A program made the translations under genes and the position numbers. DNA of 53,947 nt, from contig NZ_SMKW01000064.1 of assembly GCF_004348985.1 (NCBI RefSeq), forward strand, positions 1 to 53,947, written 5' to 3'. Source of the stretch: Saccharopolyspora elongata (GTDB lineage Bacteria; Actinomycetota; Actinomycetes; Mycobacteriales; Pseudonocardiaceae). The notes below the pieces were generated by a model. That model had not been told where the DNA came from. It ran no database searches and was given only the letters and a program-made list of their open reading frames with translations. Below, one piece after another: positions 16,485 through 25,175 of the stretch. How positions within the stretch are numbered: the first letter of the stretch is position 1; every line of letters begins with the position of its first letter.

Positions 16485-18974
16485 TCAGCGTTGCTTGGCG
16501 CGACGCTTCCGGCTCACGAACACGAATGCCGCGCCCGCACCGAGGAGCACTGCACCGAGGAAGATCATCTCTGCCAGGTTGGAAATACCGGTGGAGGCCA
16601 GCGAGCCCGGCCGCGTGTTGGATGGGGGCGGATTGGTAGGCATCGGGGCCGTCGGCGGCGTGGCCGTCGGTGGCGTAGACGTTGGCGGCGTAGGCGTCGG
16701 CGGCGGCGGTGCCTGTGGGATGTACACGGCGGCGTCGATCGTGTGATCAACCCCTCCTGGGTTGGCGGGCGCCGTGACAGGTGCGTATCCGTTGCACAGC
16801 TGCCCGGTGGTCGGCGGGATCACATTGGAGTCATGTGCCCGGTCCTCACCGGCCAATGGGAGTGTGAACCGCAGCTCGGTTGCCGGCGGCTGGCTTGGCA
16901 CCTTGCTGGTGTTCGCGGTACACACGTCGAACTGCACCGTGTACTTCGCACCCGGCGTGAGCTCGTAGGCGGCGCCGACACCACCAAAGTAGTACTCGCC
17001 GGCGGCATCGGTCTTGGTCGTGGCGACCTGCTTACCGCTGGCGTCCAACAGGTTGATCGTCGCACCCGGCAGTGGCACCTGTCCGGGGTCCTGGATCCCG
17101 TTGTGGTCGCCGTCGAACCACACCAGGTTGCCGATCTGGATCGGCGCATTCGCTGCCGCATACGCGATATCGCCGAGCCCACCGGCCTTACCGAACCCAT
17201 TCTCGCGCCGACCAACGAACTCGTAGGCGTTGGCGGCCGGGTTGTTGCCGGGACCCTCGCCGGTCCTGATGTTGTGGTAACCGGTTCCGCTGGTTTCGAT
17301 GTGGACGGTCGGGTCGAACTCCGTGCTGATGACCCATTGCTGCTGCGGAATGTAGGCCACCGAACCTAGCGCGGTTTCCTGGTGCCCACCGGAAAAGAAC
17401 TCACCCGGGAAGTATTCGACGACACCATTGCCCTGCCCGCCGTCGGTGGCGGGTTTCGCGTGGTTGGGACAGTTTCCGGTGCCTTCCCACGAGTATCCAC
17501 CGGCGGGATTGGCGCAGGCCATGTTGATGTCACCACCGGACATGCCGAGTTCCGGGGTGTTGTTGCCCGGCCGAGGGTCGATCCCACCCGCGCTGAGAAC
17601 GTCCATGAACCGGTCGCGGAAACCCAGGATCATCGAACCGTCACGGGCGAAGGCGAGGCTGGCCAACTCCGGCTGCGGATTGATGAAGGCGCCGCCCAGG
17701 CGGAATTCGTCCCAGGTCGACAGGTCGGTGTTCCACGGGTTCCAGTGGTTGTTCTGGGCCTCGCCACGTCTTCCGACAAAGACGTCACCGCGCTCGGCAG
17801 TAAGCGGGTGGGTCAGCACCGTGCTGAATTGCCTGCCGTCGTAGGCGTAGACAACAGCCTTCAGGTCCGCCCGGTTCTGCGTGCTCTCCGCGGAGCACAC
17901 GCCACCGACGTAAAGCGTGTTGTTGTGCGTTTCAAGACCGAACGGCCGCCAGTCGGTGGGCGCCGCGCAGCCCGGGTCCGGGATCGGCACCGCCGCTTCG
18001 GGTACTGATGCGGTGGTCCCGGTCGCATCGAAGCTCACCAGAGTCCGGGTCAGCAGGTTCACCGCGTACAGGGTCGCGCCGTCCTCCGACAGGGCCAGGC
18101 TGCCGATGCTCTCTTTACCCGGCGCGTTGGTGAACCCAGCGTCCTTGTTCATGTTGGCGGTGTCGTGCGGCGTCACCGTGGCGAATGGCACCTTCGCGAA
18201 CAAGGTTGGCGCGCCCCCACCGTCGGCCGGCACGGTGTAGATCGCATCACCACCATCCGGCCCGTATGGGGCGTGCCGCCGGGCGAACGCGCTCTGGAAC
18301 AGTCGCTGCCGGTTCTTGTCGTAGGCCAGCCCGAACGTCGTGCCCACCTGGGATTGCGTGGTGAGCGTGGTCGGACACGCTACCTCGCTGGGACACGTAC
18401 CCCGGCGGTTCGCCCCGAACGCCACCAATGACCGGGTGTCTGTCCCACTAGCGGCATTCTGGATCGGCACGAAATACCGCGAATCCGGAAGTGCATAGTC
18501 GGCCGCGTCCCAGACCCCGGTGATCACCGAGGCGTTCTTGCCGCCTGACACGTCGACGAACGTGGTGAAGCTGTCGAAGTGGTTTGCCGCCGTCGAGGCC
18601 GGTGCCGCCTGCAGATAGTCACTGTACGGCGCAGGGATGGTGACGTCGACGCGGTACTGGCCGCCGGTCAGCACGGTCGACGGCGACACCACGACTTTTC
18701 CGGTGGTATCCGTGATGCCGGTGACGCGATGGCCGGCCGGGTCGGAAACATCAACCTTCATACCCTGCTGCGGCACGTCCATCGTCGTGTTGATCACGCC
18801 TGTGCCGAAGAAATCTCGCAGAACCTGAACCGTCAGTGTGCCGTCAGTTGCCGAAGCGCCGGCCGTCCCCATTATCGTGCCCGTGGCGCTGCCTACCAGC
18901 AACAGAATGCTCAAGCCCAACCGCACCAGCCGCTTCCCGGCTGTCCGGCTCGATCCTCTACCGGATCGGCTCAT
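16485..18974 (-). CDS. LAXTG-anchored surface protein with SdrD-B-like domain
   Basis: The 829-residue secreted wall protein starts with a basic, hydrophobic signal peptide (LVRLGLSILLLVGSATGTI). A long N-terminal part (about 45-600) contains beta-propeller-like strands (LALSEDGATLYAVNLLTRTL, LASLAFARDGSMILGFRDR). An SdrD-B/Cna-B type domain follows (about 630-690: IGNLVWFDGDHNGIQDPGQ, LPGATINLLDASGKQVATT), with the DxDxNGIxD calcium-binding signature. A Pro/Thr-rich wall spacer precedes the sorting signal LASTG (residues 792-796, bases 16587-16601), a hydrophobic helix and a basic tail RKRRAKQR. LAXTG is the motif used by class E sortases, and one is encoded at 22931. AGGGGG precedes the ATG. 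Confidence 0.9.
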   Translation of the reverse strand: MSRSGRGSSRTAGKRLVRLGLSILLLVGSATGTIMGTAGASATDGTLTVQVLRDFFGTGVINTTMDVPQQGMKVDVSDPAGHRVTGITDTTGKVVVSPSTVLTGGQYRVDVTIPAPYSDYLQAAPASTAANHFDSFTTFVDVSGGKNASVITGVWDAADYALPDSRYFVPIQNAASGTDTRSLVAFGANRRGTCPSEVACPTTLTTQSQVGTTFGLAYDKNRQRLFQSAFARRHAPYGPDGGDAIYTVPADGGGAPTLFAKVPFATVTPHDTANMNKDAGFTNAPGKESIGSLALSEDGATLYAVNLLTRTLVSFDATGTTASVPEAAVPIPDPGCAAPTDWRPFGLETHNNTLYVGGVCSAESTQNRADLKAVVYAYDGRQFSTVLTHPLTAERGDVFVGRRGEAQNNHWNPWNTDLSTWDEFRLGGAFINPQPELASLAFARDGSMILGFRDRFMDVLSAGGIDPRPGNNTPELGMSGGDINMACANPAGGYSWEGTGNCPNHAKPATDGGQGNGVVEYFPGEFFSGGHQETALGSVAYIPQQQWVISTEFDPTVHIETSGTGYHNIRTGEGPGNNPAANAYEFVGRRENGFGKAGGLGDIAYAAANAPIQIGNLVWFDGDHNGIQDPGQVPLPGATINLLDASGKQVATTKTDAAGEYYFGGVGAAYELTPGAKYTVQFDVCTANTSKVPSQPPATELRFTLPLAGEDRAHDSNVIPPTTGQLCNGYAPVTAPANPGGVDHTIDAAVYIPQAPPPPTPTPPTSTPPTATPPTAPMPTNPPPSNTRPGSLASTGISNLAEMIFLGAVLLGAGAAFVFVSRKRRAKQR

Positions 18975-19157
18975 AGCTATCGCTGCCCCCTTGTCATGAT
19001 GAACAAGCCCTCTTCGGGCTGAACAACCGCTTCATAGCCCAGGTGACAGCTGACCCCGAGAGATCATCCCGAACCGCTTTATATAACCAGAAAGCCGTGC
19101 GACTGCCAAGATGGGTGTTTTAGGGGCGCATCAGCGGACCTGTTAGCGTCGCGCCGC

Positions 19158-19946
19158 GTGCGGAGCATGAGAATCCGGCGAGGTCTCCCGCGGCGCGCGG
19201 CCGGCCGACGCCAATGGCTGCGGCCACGCTGGGTGGCAGCCGTCATCGGCATTGCGGCTGCCGCAGTGGTCGCGTTTCTGGTCACTGGCAACGACTCAGG
19301 CCCTACCGGTCCACGTGCATTGACCTCGGATGAGGCGAATCGGCTGGCGATCACGCGGTTTCGCAATTACCAAGCGGGGGGCCGCGCGGTGACGATCATC
19401 GTGCCGAGCACCGCCGGTGGGCTGGTCATCAATGGGTCCATCGACTACCGCGCCAAACTCGGTTACGGCGTGGTGCACGGCACCGGGCGCGATACGTCCA
19501 GCAACGGGCTGATCGAATGGACGGCCACCACCGTGCTCGTCCACCCGATGGCGAACGCCCCGGCGGAAGCACCGGCATCGCCGCCCGGGTCGGATTGGTA
19601 CAGCCGTCCGCTGCAAACGACCGGCAGTGCGCTGGACACCTCGTTGGCCATCGCGCTCAGTCTCGGCAGCGACCGGCCTGACAACGCCGCACTACTGCCG
19701 CAGAACGGCGCCACCTGGACTGGACAGGACCAGGTGGACGGCCACCAGGTGGACGTCATGACCGGGCCGGACGCCGGTGCCAAGCCCGGTACGGCGGGCA
19801 CCGTGCGCTACTGGATCGGCTCGGACGGCACCATGTATCGGGTTCAGGTCAAGGTGGCTTCCGAACCGCAGCCAGTGGTCATCGATTTCGACACCGAGAA
19901 ATATGTTCCGGTTCAGCCGGTACCTGGAGTCAGCCCGCCGCGGTAG
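19158..19946 (+). CDS. membrane-anchored protein of unknown function
   Basis: The 262-residue protein has a basic N-terminus and one membrane helix (WVAAVIGIAAAAVVAFLV, about 30-48); the rest is predicted outside. The extracellular part (LAITRFRNYQAGGRAVTIIV, GTVRYWIGSDGTMYRVQVKV) resembles lipoprotein/LolA-like beta folds of mycobacterial LppX/LprG type only loosely. Start GTG at 19158; ATG at 19167 is an alternative. It is divergent from the LAXTG protein gene and converges with the beta-helix lipoprotein gene, 7 bases between stops, which suggests a surface-associated module. Confidence 0.75.
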   Translation: MRSMRIRRGLPRRAAGRRQWLRPRWVAAVIGIAAAAVVAFLVTGNDSGPTGPRALTSDEANRLAITRFRNYQAGGRAVTIIVPSTAGGLVINGSIDYRAKLGYGVVHGTGRDTSSNGLIEWTATTVLVHPMANAPAEAPASPPGSDWYSRPLQTTGSALDTSLAIALSLGSDRPDNAALLPQNGATWTGQDQVDGHQVDVMTGPDAGAKPGTAGTVRYWIGSDGTMYRVQVKVASEPQPVVIDFDTEKYVPVQPVPGVSPPR

Positions 19947-19953
19947 CCGCCGC

Positions 19954-21297
19954 TCAGGATGTCTGCACCAGCGCACTGCCGGCGAGCAGTGACGCTGACG
20001 GCAGCGGGATGCTTGCGGTGTCCGGTAGCACCGGAACGGCCGGAACAGCCGTGGCACCGGTGGTGGTGGCATTCGGGAACTGTGGCTGTGCGTCAGGCAC
20101 AGCCACATCGGTGAACGGGATACCGCCGGGTGCCTTCGGCATCGCCCACGTGTCGGACGGCGTGGGCGACTGGGCAGGAACCGGGCAGGACGCGATCGTC
20201 GCGAGCTGAGCGGGCACCGTCGTGCGCAGATCATTGGCGTGCAGGCAGTTACCCCGTCCCTGCGTGGCGGTGGGAAACGTCCAGCCGACGTCAATGCCGT
20301 TGGCGGCGAAAGTGTTTTCCACGATCTGGTTTCCGTCCGGCGGTAGGTCGGCGGTTGCGGTAATCACCAGCCCAGCGTTGATGTTGTCGGCGATTCGGTT
20401 GCGGCTGAACTGATTCCCGCTGCCGCCATCGATGCCGATGCCGATGCCCCACCCGCCGTCGGCCTGCTCGGGGGTGGGTGTCTGCTGGTTGCCCGCGACC
20501 AGGTTGCCAGCGACGACGGAACCCTGTTGCGGGAGCAGCTTCTCCTGGTGGTCGGAGTTGATGGTGAGTCCTACCCGGTTCCCGGCAAAGCGGTTACCGA
20601 CCACGTACATGTCGCCACTGGCGTTGGTACCTTCGTAACCGACCGCGTTGAGTTCGGCGATGTTGTCCCGCACCACGATATTGCACGGCTTGCACTGCCC
20701 GACATAGATCCCCGAGTCAGCCGAACCTGACGCGTACGAGCGCTCGATGACACCGTCCTGCGCGGAGAACGCGTAGATGCCGTACAGCCCGTTGCGGGTC
20801 GCGGTCACATGGGAGACCAAGAACGATTTCAGGAAAGTGACGGGCTCGTCGCCGGTGTCGTAGCCGCCGCTTGTCCCCGGCAATCCGGCAACCGCTTTCG
20901 CCGAACCGGTGACCAGTACCCCGTTCTGCGTGTTGTTCTCCACGGTCAGGTTCTCCACGGCCACCCCGGGTGCGGCGACGACGATGCCGTTCGGCTGCTG
21001 CAACCGCCCGTCGATAATGACCTTGTCCCGGGACTCGCCACGAAGAGTAATTCGAGCCGTGGCGATCTTCACGGACTCCTGGTACACGCCCTGCGCGACC
21101 AACACGAGGTCACCGGGCTGAGCGAGAGACACCGCGGCCGAGATCGTCGGGGCGTCAGCCGGCACTCGGATCGTCACGTGTGCACCGGTCGGTCGTCGGC
21201 CCTGGCCCGATCCGTCATCGCCGGCGCCGCAGCCGGCCAAGACGAGTGTCAGCGTACCCAGCACCGCGACTGTCACGCGAAGACCGAAACGAGGCAT
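19954..21297 (-). CDS. right-handed parallel beta-helix lipoprotein (NosD-like)
   Basis: This is a 447-residue exported lipoprotein. The signal VTVAVLGTLTLVLAGCG has a lipobox (LAGC). Mature sequence opens with VPADAPTISAAVSLAQPGD and VYQESVKIATARITLRGES, typical of the start of pectin-lyase-like/NosD beta-helix proteins, and continues with repeated strand-turn units (VENLTVENNTQNGVLV, VERSYASGSADSGIYV-like, VVAGNLVAGNQQ, FSRNRIADNINAGLVI). A pair of Cys in QCKPCN could form a disulfide. Polysaccharide binding or cleavage at the surface is plausible but no catalytic site is identifiable. ATG at 21297; the same frame is open further upstream across the divergent promoter. Confidence 0.85.
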   Translation of the reverse strand: MPRFGLRVTVAVLGTLTLVLAGCGAGDDGSGQGRRPTGAHVTIRVPADAPTISAAVSLAQPGDLVLVAQGVYQESVKIATARITLRGESRDKVIIDGRLQQPNGIVVAAPGVAVENLTVENNTQNGVLVTGSAKAVAGLPGTSGGYDTGDEPVTFLKSFLVSHVTATRNGLYGIYAFSAQDGVIERSYASGSADSGIYVGQCKPCNIVVRDNIAELNAVGYEGTNASGDMYVVGNRFAGNRVGLTINSDHQEKLLPQQGSVVAGNLVAGNQQTPTPEQADGGWGIGIGIDGGSGNQFSRNRIADNINAGLVITATADLPPDGNQIVENTFAANGIDVGWTFPTATQGRGNCLHANDLRTTVPAQLATIASCPVPAQSPTPSDTWAMPKAPGGIPFTDVAVPDAQPQFPNATTTGATAVPAVPVLPDTASIPLPSASLLAGSALVQTS

Positions 21298-21358
21298 GAT
21301 CGCAGTTTGGCATGGACGCCGGAACCTGTGGGAGGGCGGATATGGCACTCTCCATACC

Positions 21359-22528
21359 GTGAGCCGAGCCGATCATCGCCCGTCACGCCGCGCGTTCCTC
21401 GGTGTCACCGGTACCGCAATGGCCGCCGGCCTCGCCGCCGGGTGCGAATCGGGCTCCCCTCAGTCGGGCCAACTCGATGCCCCCGCGTCAACCACGCCGG
21501 TGTCACCGACGGGCCAGCATCAGGCGGGCATCACGCTCCCGCAGCCGGCCCAGCCCAATCTGCTGGCCGTGGTGGCCGACCTCGGCGATGCCGTGGCCGT
21601 CGGCCCATTATTGGCCGACCTCGGCCAGGCCATCCTCACGCTCACCGCGGGGACCGATGCACGACTGCTGGGCCTACCTCCGGGCGATCTCACCGTGACG
21701 ATCGGAGTGGGCCCCCGACTGGTGCGCATGGTCGGTCCTTCCCTACCCGGCGCCGTGGATCTCCCACAGTTCTCCCGCGAGCAGATCGCTCCGCAGGCAC
21801 GCGGCGGTGACCTGCTGATACAGATCTGCGCCAGCGACGCCTTGGTATTACCGATCCTCGCCGCCGCGCTCTTGGACCAGGCTGGTGACCGGATGCACGA
21901 ACGCTGGCGGCAGTCCGGGCGCCGCGGCTCGAACGTTCCCGTAGATCAGGGCCTTACCGCGCCACGAAACCTGTTCGGTTTCATCGACGGCATCGTGGGC
22001 CCGCACACCACCGTCCAAGAACAACGAGACCTGTGGCTGGCCGGGCCGGCTCCAGTCGCCGGCGGCACCATTGCCGTACTACGACGCATGGAACTCGATC
22101 TGCCGCGGTTCGCCACGCTGTCCGTTGCCGACCAGGAGGCGGTCTTCGGCCGGTACCGAGCCACCGGCGTGCCTCTCTCCGGTGGCACCATCACCTCGGA
22201 CCCGAACCTCGGCGCCAAAACGCCGGACGGACGCTACCTCATCCCGGCGGACGCCCACGTCCGCAGAGCGCACTCCAACGTCGTTGGCGTCGGCCTCATG
22301 CTCCGTCGTTCCTACAGCACCGACGAACCCGCCCCCGGCCTGCTTTTCATCAGCTTCCAGAACGACATACGAACATTCACCAGCACCCTGACCCGAATGG
22401 ATCATTCCGACGCACTGCTGGAATTCACCACCACTACCGCCAGCGCGACCTTCCTGATACTCCCCGGTTTCGACCAACAACACCCTCTTGGCGCCACGCT
22501 GTTCCACTGTACAGGTCGACCACAGTAG
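21359..22528 (+). CDS. Tat-exported DyP-type peroxidase
   Basis: The 389-residue heme peroxidase starts at the GTG at 21359. A twin-arginine signal (SRRAFLGVTGTAMAAGLAAG) is followed by a DyP fold with the distal GXXDG motif in FGFIDGIVGP (Asp about 210) and a proximal heme His in ADAHVRRAHSN. Family members oxidise dyes or aromatics with peroxide, and some handle heme. A tiny frame at 21341-21362 (ATG plus five codons), preceded by GGGAGGGCGG, ends in a TGA overlapping the GTG, so translation may be coupled to a leader. Divergent from the beta-helix lipoprotein gene and ended by a UUCG hairpin. Confidence 0.9.
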   Translation: MSRADHRPSRRAFLGVTGTAMAAGLAAGCESGSPQSGQLDAPASTTPVSPTGQHQAGITLPQPAQPNLLAVVADLGDAVAVGPLLADLGQAILTLTAGTDARLLGLPPGDLTVTIGVGPRLVRMVGPSLPGAVDLPQFSREQIAPQARGGDLLIQICASDALVLPILAAALLDQAGDRMHERWRQSGRRGSNVPVDQGLTAPRNLFGFIDGIVGPHTTVQEQRDLWLAGPAPVAGGTIAVLRRMELDLPRFATLSVADQEAVFGRYRATGVPLSGGTITSDPNLGAKTPDGRYLIPADAHVRRAHSNVVGVGLMLRRSYSTDEPAPGLLFISFQNDIRTFTSTLTRMDHSDALLEFTTTTASATFLILPGFDQQHPLGATLFHCTGRPQ

Positions 22529-22574
22529 ACAGTGCTGCACGTTCGGCCGAGACGCCGGTGCCGTTGCGGTACCA

Positions 22575-22604
22575 GCTTGGCCGCACCTTCGGGTGCGGCC
22601 AAGC
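22575..22604 (+). terminator. UUCG-tetraloop hairpin terminator
   Basis: Perfect 13-bp GC-rich stem closed by a TTCG loop (22575-22587, loop 22588-22591, 22592-22604), 46 bases after the DyP stop. C(UUCG)G loops are exceptionally stable; no T tract follows. Confidence 0.85.
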
Positions 22605-22930
22605 GCCCACCCGAGCTTCCACATGCGCGTTAGAGCACACCAAGCTCGTAAGCCACTTCAACGATCATCAACCCCAATAAGGCCGGGAGCACCGCAGCAG
22701 ACCGTGAAGGCGAGAAGCGTTGCCAGGCACGCGATTGCCGCTCTCGCACTCTAGGTCGGCCGGGAGGACCAGCACCCGGATCCGGTGCGCCAAGGGCCGC
22801 AGCGAATCCGTAAAGCGTACGAGAAGCTGCGCCCGAACAGGAAAGGAACGTCTCGGAAACGACGGTCCGGCAGCGCGCACCCCCCTGCACCCGACACGTT
22901 AACGTAAGCGAGTACTAGAAAGGAGCACGC
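22605..22930. other. intergenic region upstream of the sortase gene
   Basis: About 325 bases with no recognised gene. The strong Shine-Dalgarno AAAGGAG near 22918 belongs to the sortase; promoter elements were not identified with confidence. Confidence 0.5.
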
Positions 22931-23758
22931 GTGGCGATCCCGGAAGCGCCGAAGTCATCGGGGGGACTCGGCGCGAAGATCGTGCGAACCTTCGGCGAGC
23001 TGCTGATCACCGCCGGGCTGGTCGTCCTGCTGTTCGCCGTCTACGAGCTGTACGCGACCGACCTCTTCTCGGCGAAGAAACAGGCCAGCGCGACGACGCT
23101 CAACGAGGACTGGGCGCAGGGCCGGCAGCCGCATCCCGAACTGATCGACGGCAAAGCGTTCGCCAAGCTGTACATCCCAACCTTCGGCGCCGACTACCAC
23201 TTCACCATCCAGGAAGGCGCCGAAGCGGCGGCACTGGAGGTCGGGCCGGGGCACTACAAGGGCACCGCGCTGCCCGGCGAGGCAGGCAACTTCGCGGTCG
23301 CCGGGCATCGGGTCGGCAAAGGTGCGCCCTTCAACGACCTGGACCTGCTGAGCTCCTGCGACGCGGTCGTAGTGGAGACGCAGACCGACTTCTTCGTCTA
23401 CCGCGTACTGCCGCACTCCGACGAGATCGCGAACTGGTCGACCGGAAAGGGCGCGCAACCGCAGTGCTCGCATGTCGGCACGCTGCGGACGAACGCGGCC
23501 GACGGCGGCCCATACGGCGAGACCTACGGCCGCGAGATCGTCAGCCCGAACGAGGGCGATGTCGTGGCGCCGGTGCCGCACAAACCGCCCGACATCCTGC
23601 CGCCCGCCCAGCAGGTCGCACTGCTCACGCTGACCACGTGCCACCCGCAGTTCTCCGATCGGCAACGGCTGATCGTGCACGCGGTGCTGACCGGACAGTT
23701 CCCGAAGACGGCCGACGCCACGTATGCCCAGTTGTTGCAGGCCATCGGGGAGGCATAG
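22931..23758 (+). CDS. class E sortase
   Basis: The 275-residue membrane transpeptidase would cleave LAXTG sorting signals and attach surface proteins to the wall. One N-terminal membrane helix (LLITAGLVVLLFAVYELYA) gives a type II topology. The catalytic His is in VAGHRVG (about 126) and the catalytic Cys (about 237) in LTLTTCHPQFSDRQRLIVHA, with the conserved Arg in RQRLIV. The YELYATDLF and TLTTCHPQFS patterns are those of class E enzymes. A natural substrate with LASTG is at 16485-18974. The next small gene begins directly after the stop (TAGATG). Confidence 0.93.
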   Translation: MAIPEAPKSSGGLGAKIVRTFGELLITAGLVVLLFAVYELYATDLFSAKKQASATTLNEDWAQGRQPHPELIDGKAFAKLYIPTFGADYHFTIQEGAEAAALEVGPGHYKGTALPGEAGNFAVAGHRVGKGAPFNDLDLLSSCDAVVVETQTDFFVYRVLPHSDEIANWSTGKGAQPQCSHVGTLRTNAADGGPYGETYGREIVSPNEGDVVAPVPHKPPDILPPAQQVALLTLTTCHPQFSDRQRLIVHAVLTGQFPKTADATYAQLLQAIGEA

Positions 23759-23917
23759 ATGTACGGCTGGATCTGGCGTCACCTCCCCGGGCCGCTGGGC
23801 GCGAAGCTGGTGCTCGCGCTGCTACTGGCCCTGGGAGTGATCGCGCTGTTGCTGTTCGTGGTCTTCCCCTGGCTGGAACCGATGCTCCCGTTCAACCAGG
23901 TCTCGGTTCCGAACTAG
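23759..23917 (+). CDS. small membrane protein coupled to the class E sortase
   Basis: This 52-residue frame starts with ATG immediately after the sortase TAG. It reads MYGWIWRHLPGPLGAKL followed by a 19-residue membrane helix (LALLLALGVIALLLFVVFP) and a short tail ending in FNQVSVPN. The start MYxWIWRxLPG and FPWLEPMLPFN resemble a small protein I recall next to class E sortase genes in other actinobacteria. Contiguity argues for translational coupling and perhaps a sortase partner; function is unknown. It is too short for most automated gene calls. Confidence 0.75.
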   Translation: MYGWIWRHLPGPLGAKLVLALLLALGVIALLLFVVFPWLEPMLPFNQVSVPN

Positions 23918-24120
23918 GAGCGTTCGGGCTGCTGCCACGCCTGCCTCTCACGACTGCGCTCCGGGAACCAGAAATGAACCCCGCGGCCACCGCCACCGTT
24001 GGCCCTGGTCTTCGTGCGCGGCATGCTCCGCCAGCTACGCCAGCTATGATAAATAAGGCTGTCAGCTGCGGGAGTTGGTTACGATGTTGGCGGAGTAGTC
24101 CGTAGTGGAGGAGGTCTCGC

Positions 24121-24990
24121 GTGGCCGAGGACAGTGCCACGGAGGGCGGCCCCACCGCTCGGCGGCTTGTGCTGGGTAGCCAGCTGCGCAGGTTGCGCGA
24201 GGCAAAAGGGATTTCCCGGGAGGACGCCGGATACACCATCCGCGGTTCCGGATCGAAGATCAGCCGGCTGGAGCTGGGCCGGGTTGGTTTCAAGGAACGC
24301 GACGTCGCCGACTTGCTGACCCTCTACGGCGTCGCGGCCGCTGCTGAGCGCGAATCCTTCCTCGACATGGTGCGCCGGTCCAACGAGCCGGGCTGGTGGC
24401 ACCGCTTCAACGACCTGATGCCGTCGTGGTTCCAGGACTACGTCGGTTTGGAGGAGTCGGCCTCCCGCATTCAGACCTTCGAGATTCAGTTCGTGCCTGG
24501 GCTGCTGCAGACCGAGAAGTATGCCCGTGCGGTCGCCACCCAGGGCCGACCGGACTTCCCGGACGACGAGGTGGCCCGGCGAGTACGGCTGCGTTTGCAG
24601 CGCCAGAAGCTGTTCACCCGGCCGGAGCCGCCGCGGCTGTGGGCGGTCATCGACGAGTCCGTGCTGTACCGGCCGATCGGTGGCCGGGAAGTGCTCCGGG
24701 AACAGATCGAGCACCTGCTCGAGGCAACTACCATGTCCGCGGTTTCGCTGCAGGTCCTGCCGTTCGACGTCGGTCGCTCCGGCGCGGAGGGCCCCTTCAC
24801 CCTGTTGCGTTTCGCTCAGCCGGAAATTCCCGACATCGTCTACCTCGAGCATCTCTGCGGCGCCCTCTATCTCGACAAGTCCGAGGACGTTGAGGTCTAC
24901 AGCGCCGCTCTGCACCGCCTCACCTCCGACGCTCTCACCCCAGAAGACACCCGCAAGACTTTGAAAGCCGCGCTGAACCGCTCCTCTTAA
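24121..24990 (+). CDS. XRE helix-turn-helix regulator with DUF5753 domain
   Basis: The 289-residue regulator has an N-terminal HTH_31/XRE domain (LGSQLRRLREAKGISREDAG, GSKISRLELGR) and a C-terminal DUF5753 domain with FEIQFVPGLLQTEKYARAV, WAVIDESVLYRPIGG and QVLPFDVG. This family is expanded in filamentous actinomycetes and usually pairs with a small DUF397 protein. No DUF397 frame is found in the 185 bases downstream; instead a DUF574 methyltransferase converges on it. GTG start preceded by GGAGGAGG. Confidence 0.93.
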   Translation: MAEDSATEGGPTARRLVLGSQLRRLREAKGISREDAGYTIRGSGSKISRLELGRVGFKERDVADLLTLYGVAAAAERESFLDMVRRSNEPGWWHRFNDLMPSWFQDYVGLEESASRIQTFEIQFVPGLLQTEKYARAVATQGRPDFPDDEVARRVRLRLQRQKLFTRPEPPRLWAVIDESVLYRPIGGREVLREQIEHLLEATTMSAVSLQVLPFDVGRSGAEGPFTLLRFAQPEIPDIVYLEHLCGALYLDKSEDVEVYSAALHRLTSDALTPEDTRKTLKAALNRSS

Positions 24991-25175
24991 CGGCATGTGT
25001 CCGCATCGCGGGGACGCAAGAGATGATGTGCGGCCTGGTACGGGGCCAAGGACGGCGAGTTCGACGACCTCGTCTGACGAGCCGTCCCAACGCTCCGCGC
25101 GGAGCCGTCAACGCTTCGGGAGAAAGCCCCTGCCGCCAGGAAACGATCAGCTCCCCGGTAGGCAGGACCACGCCA

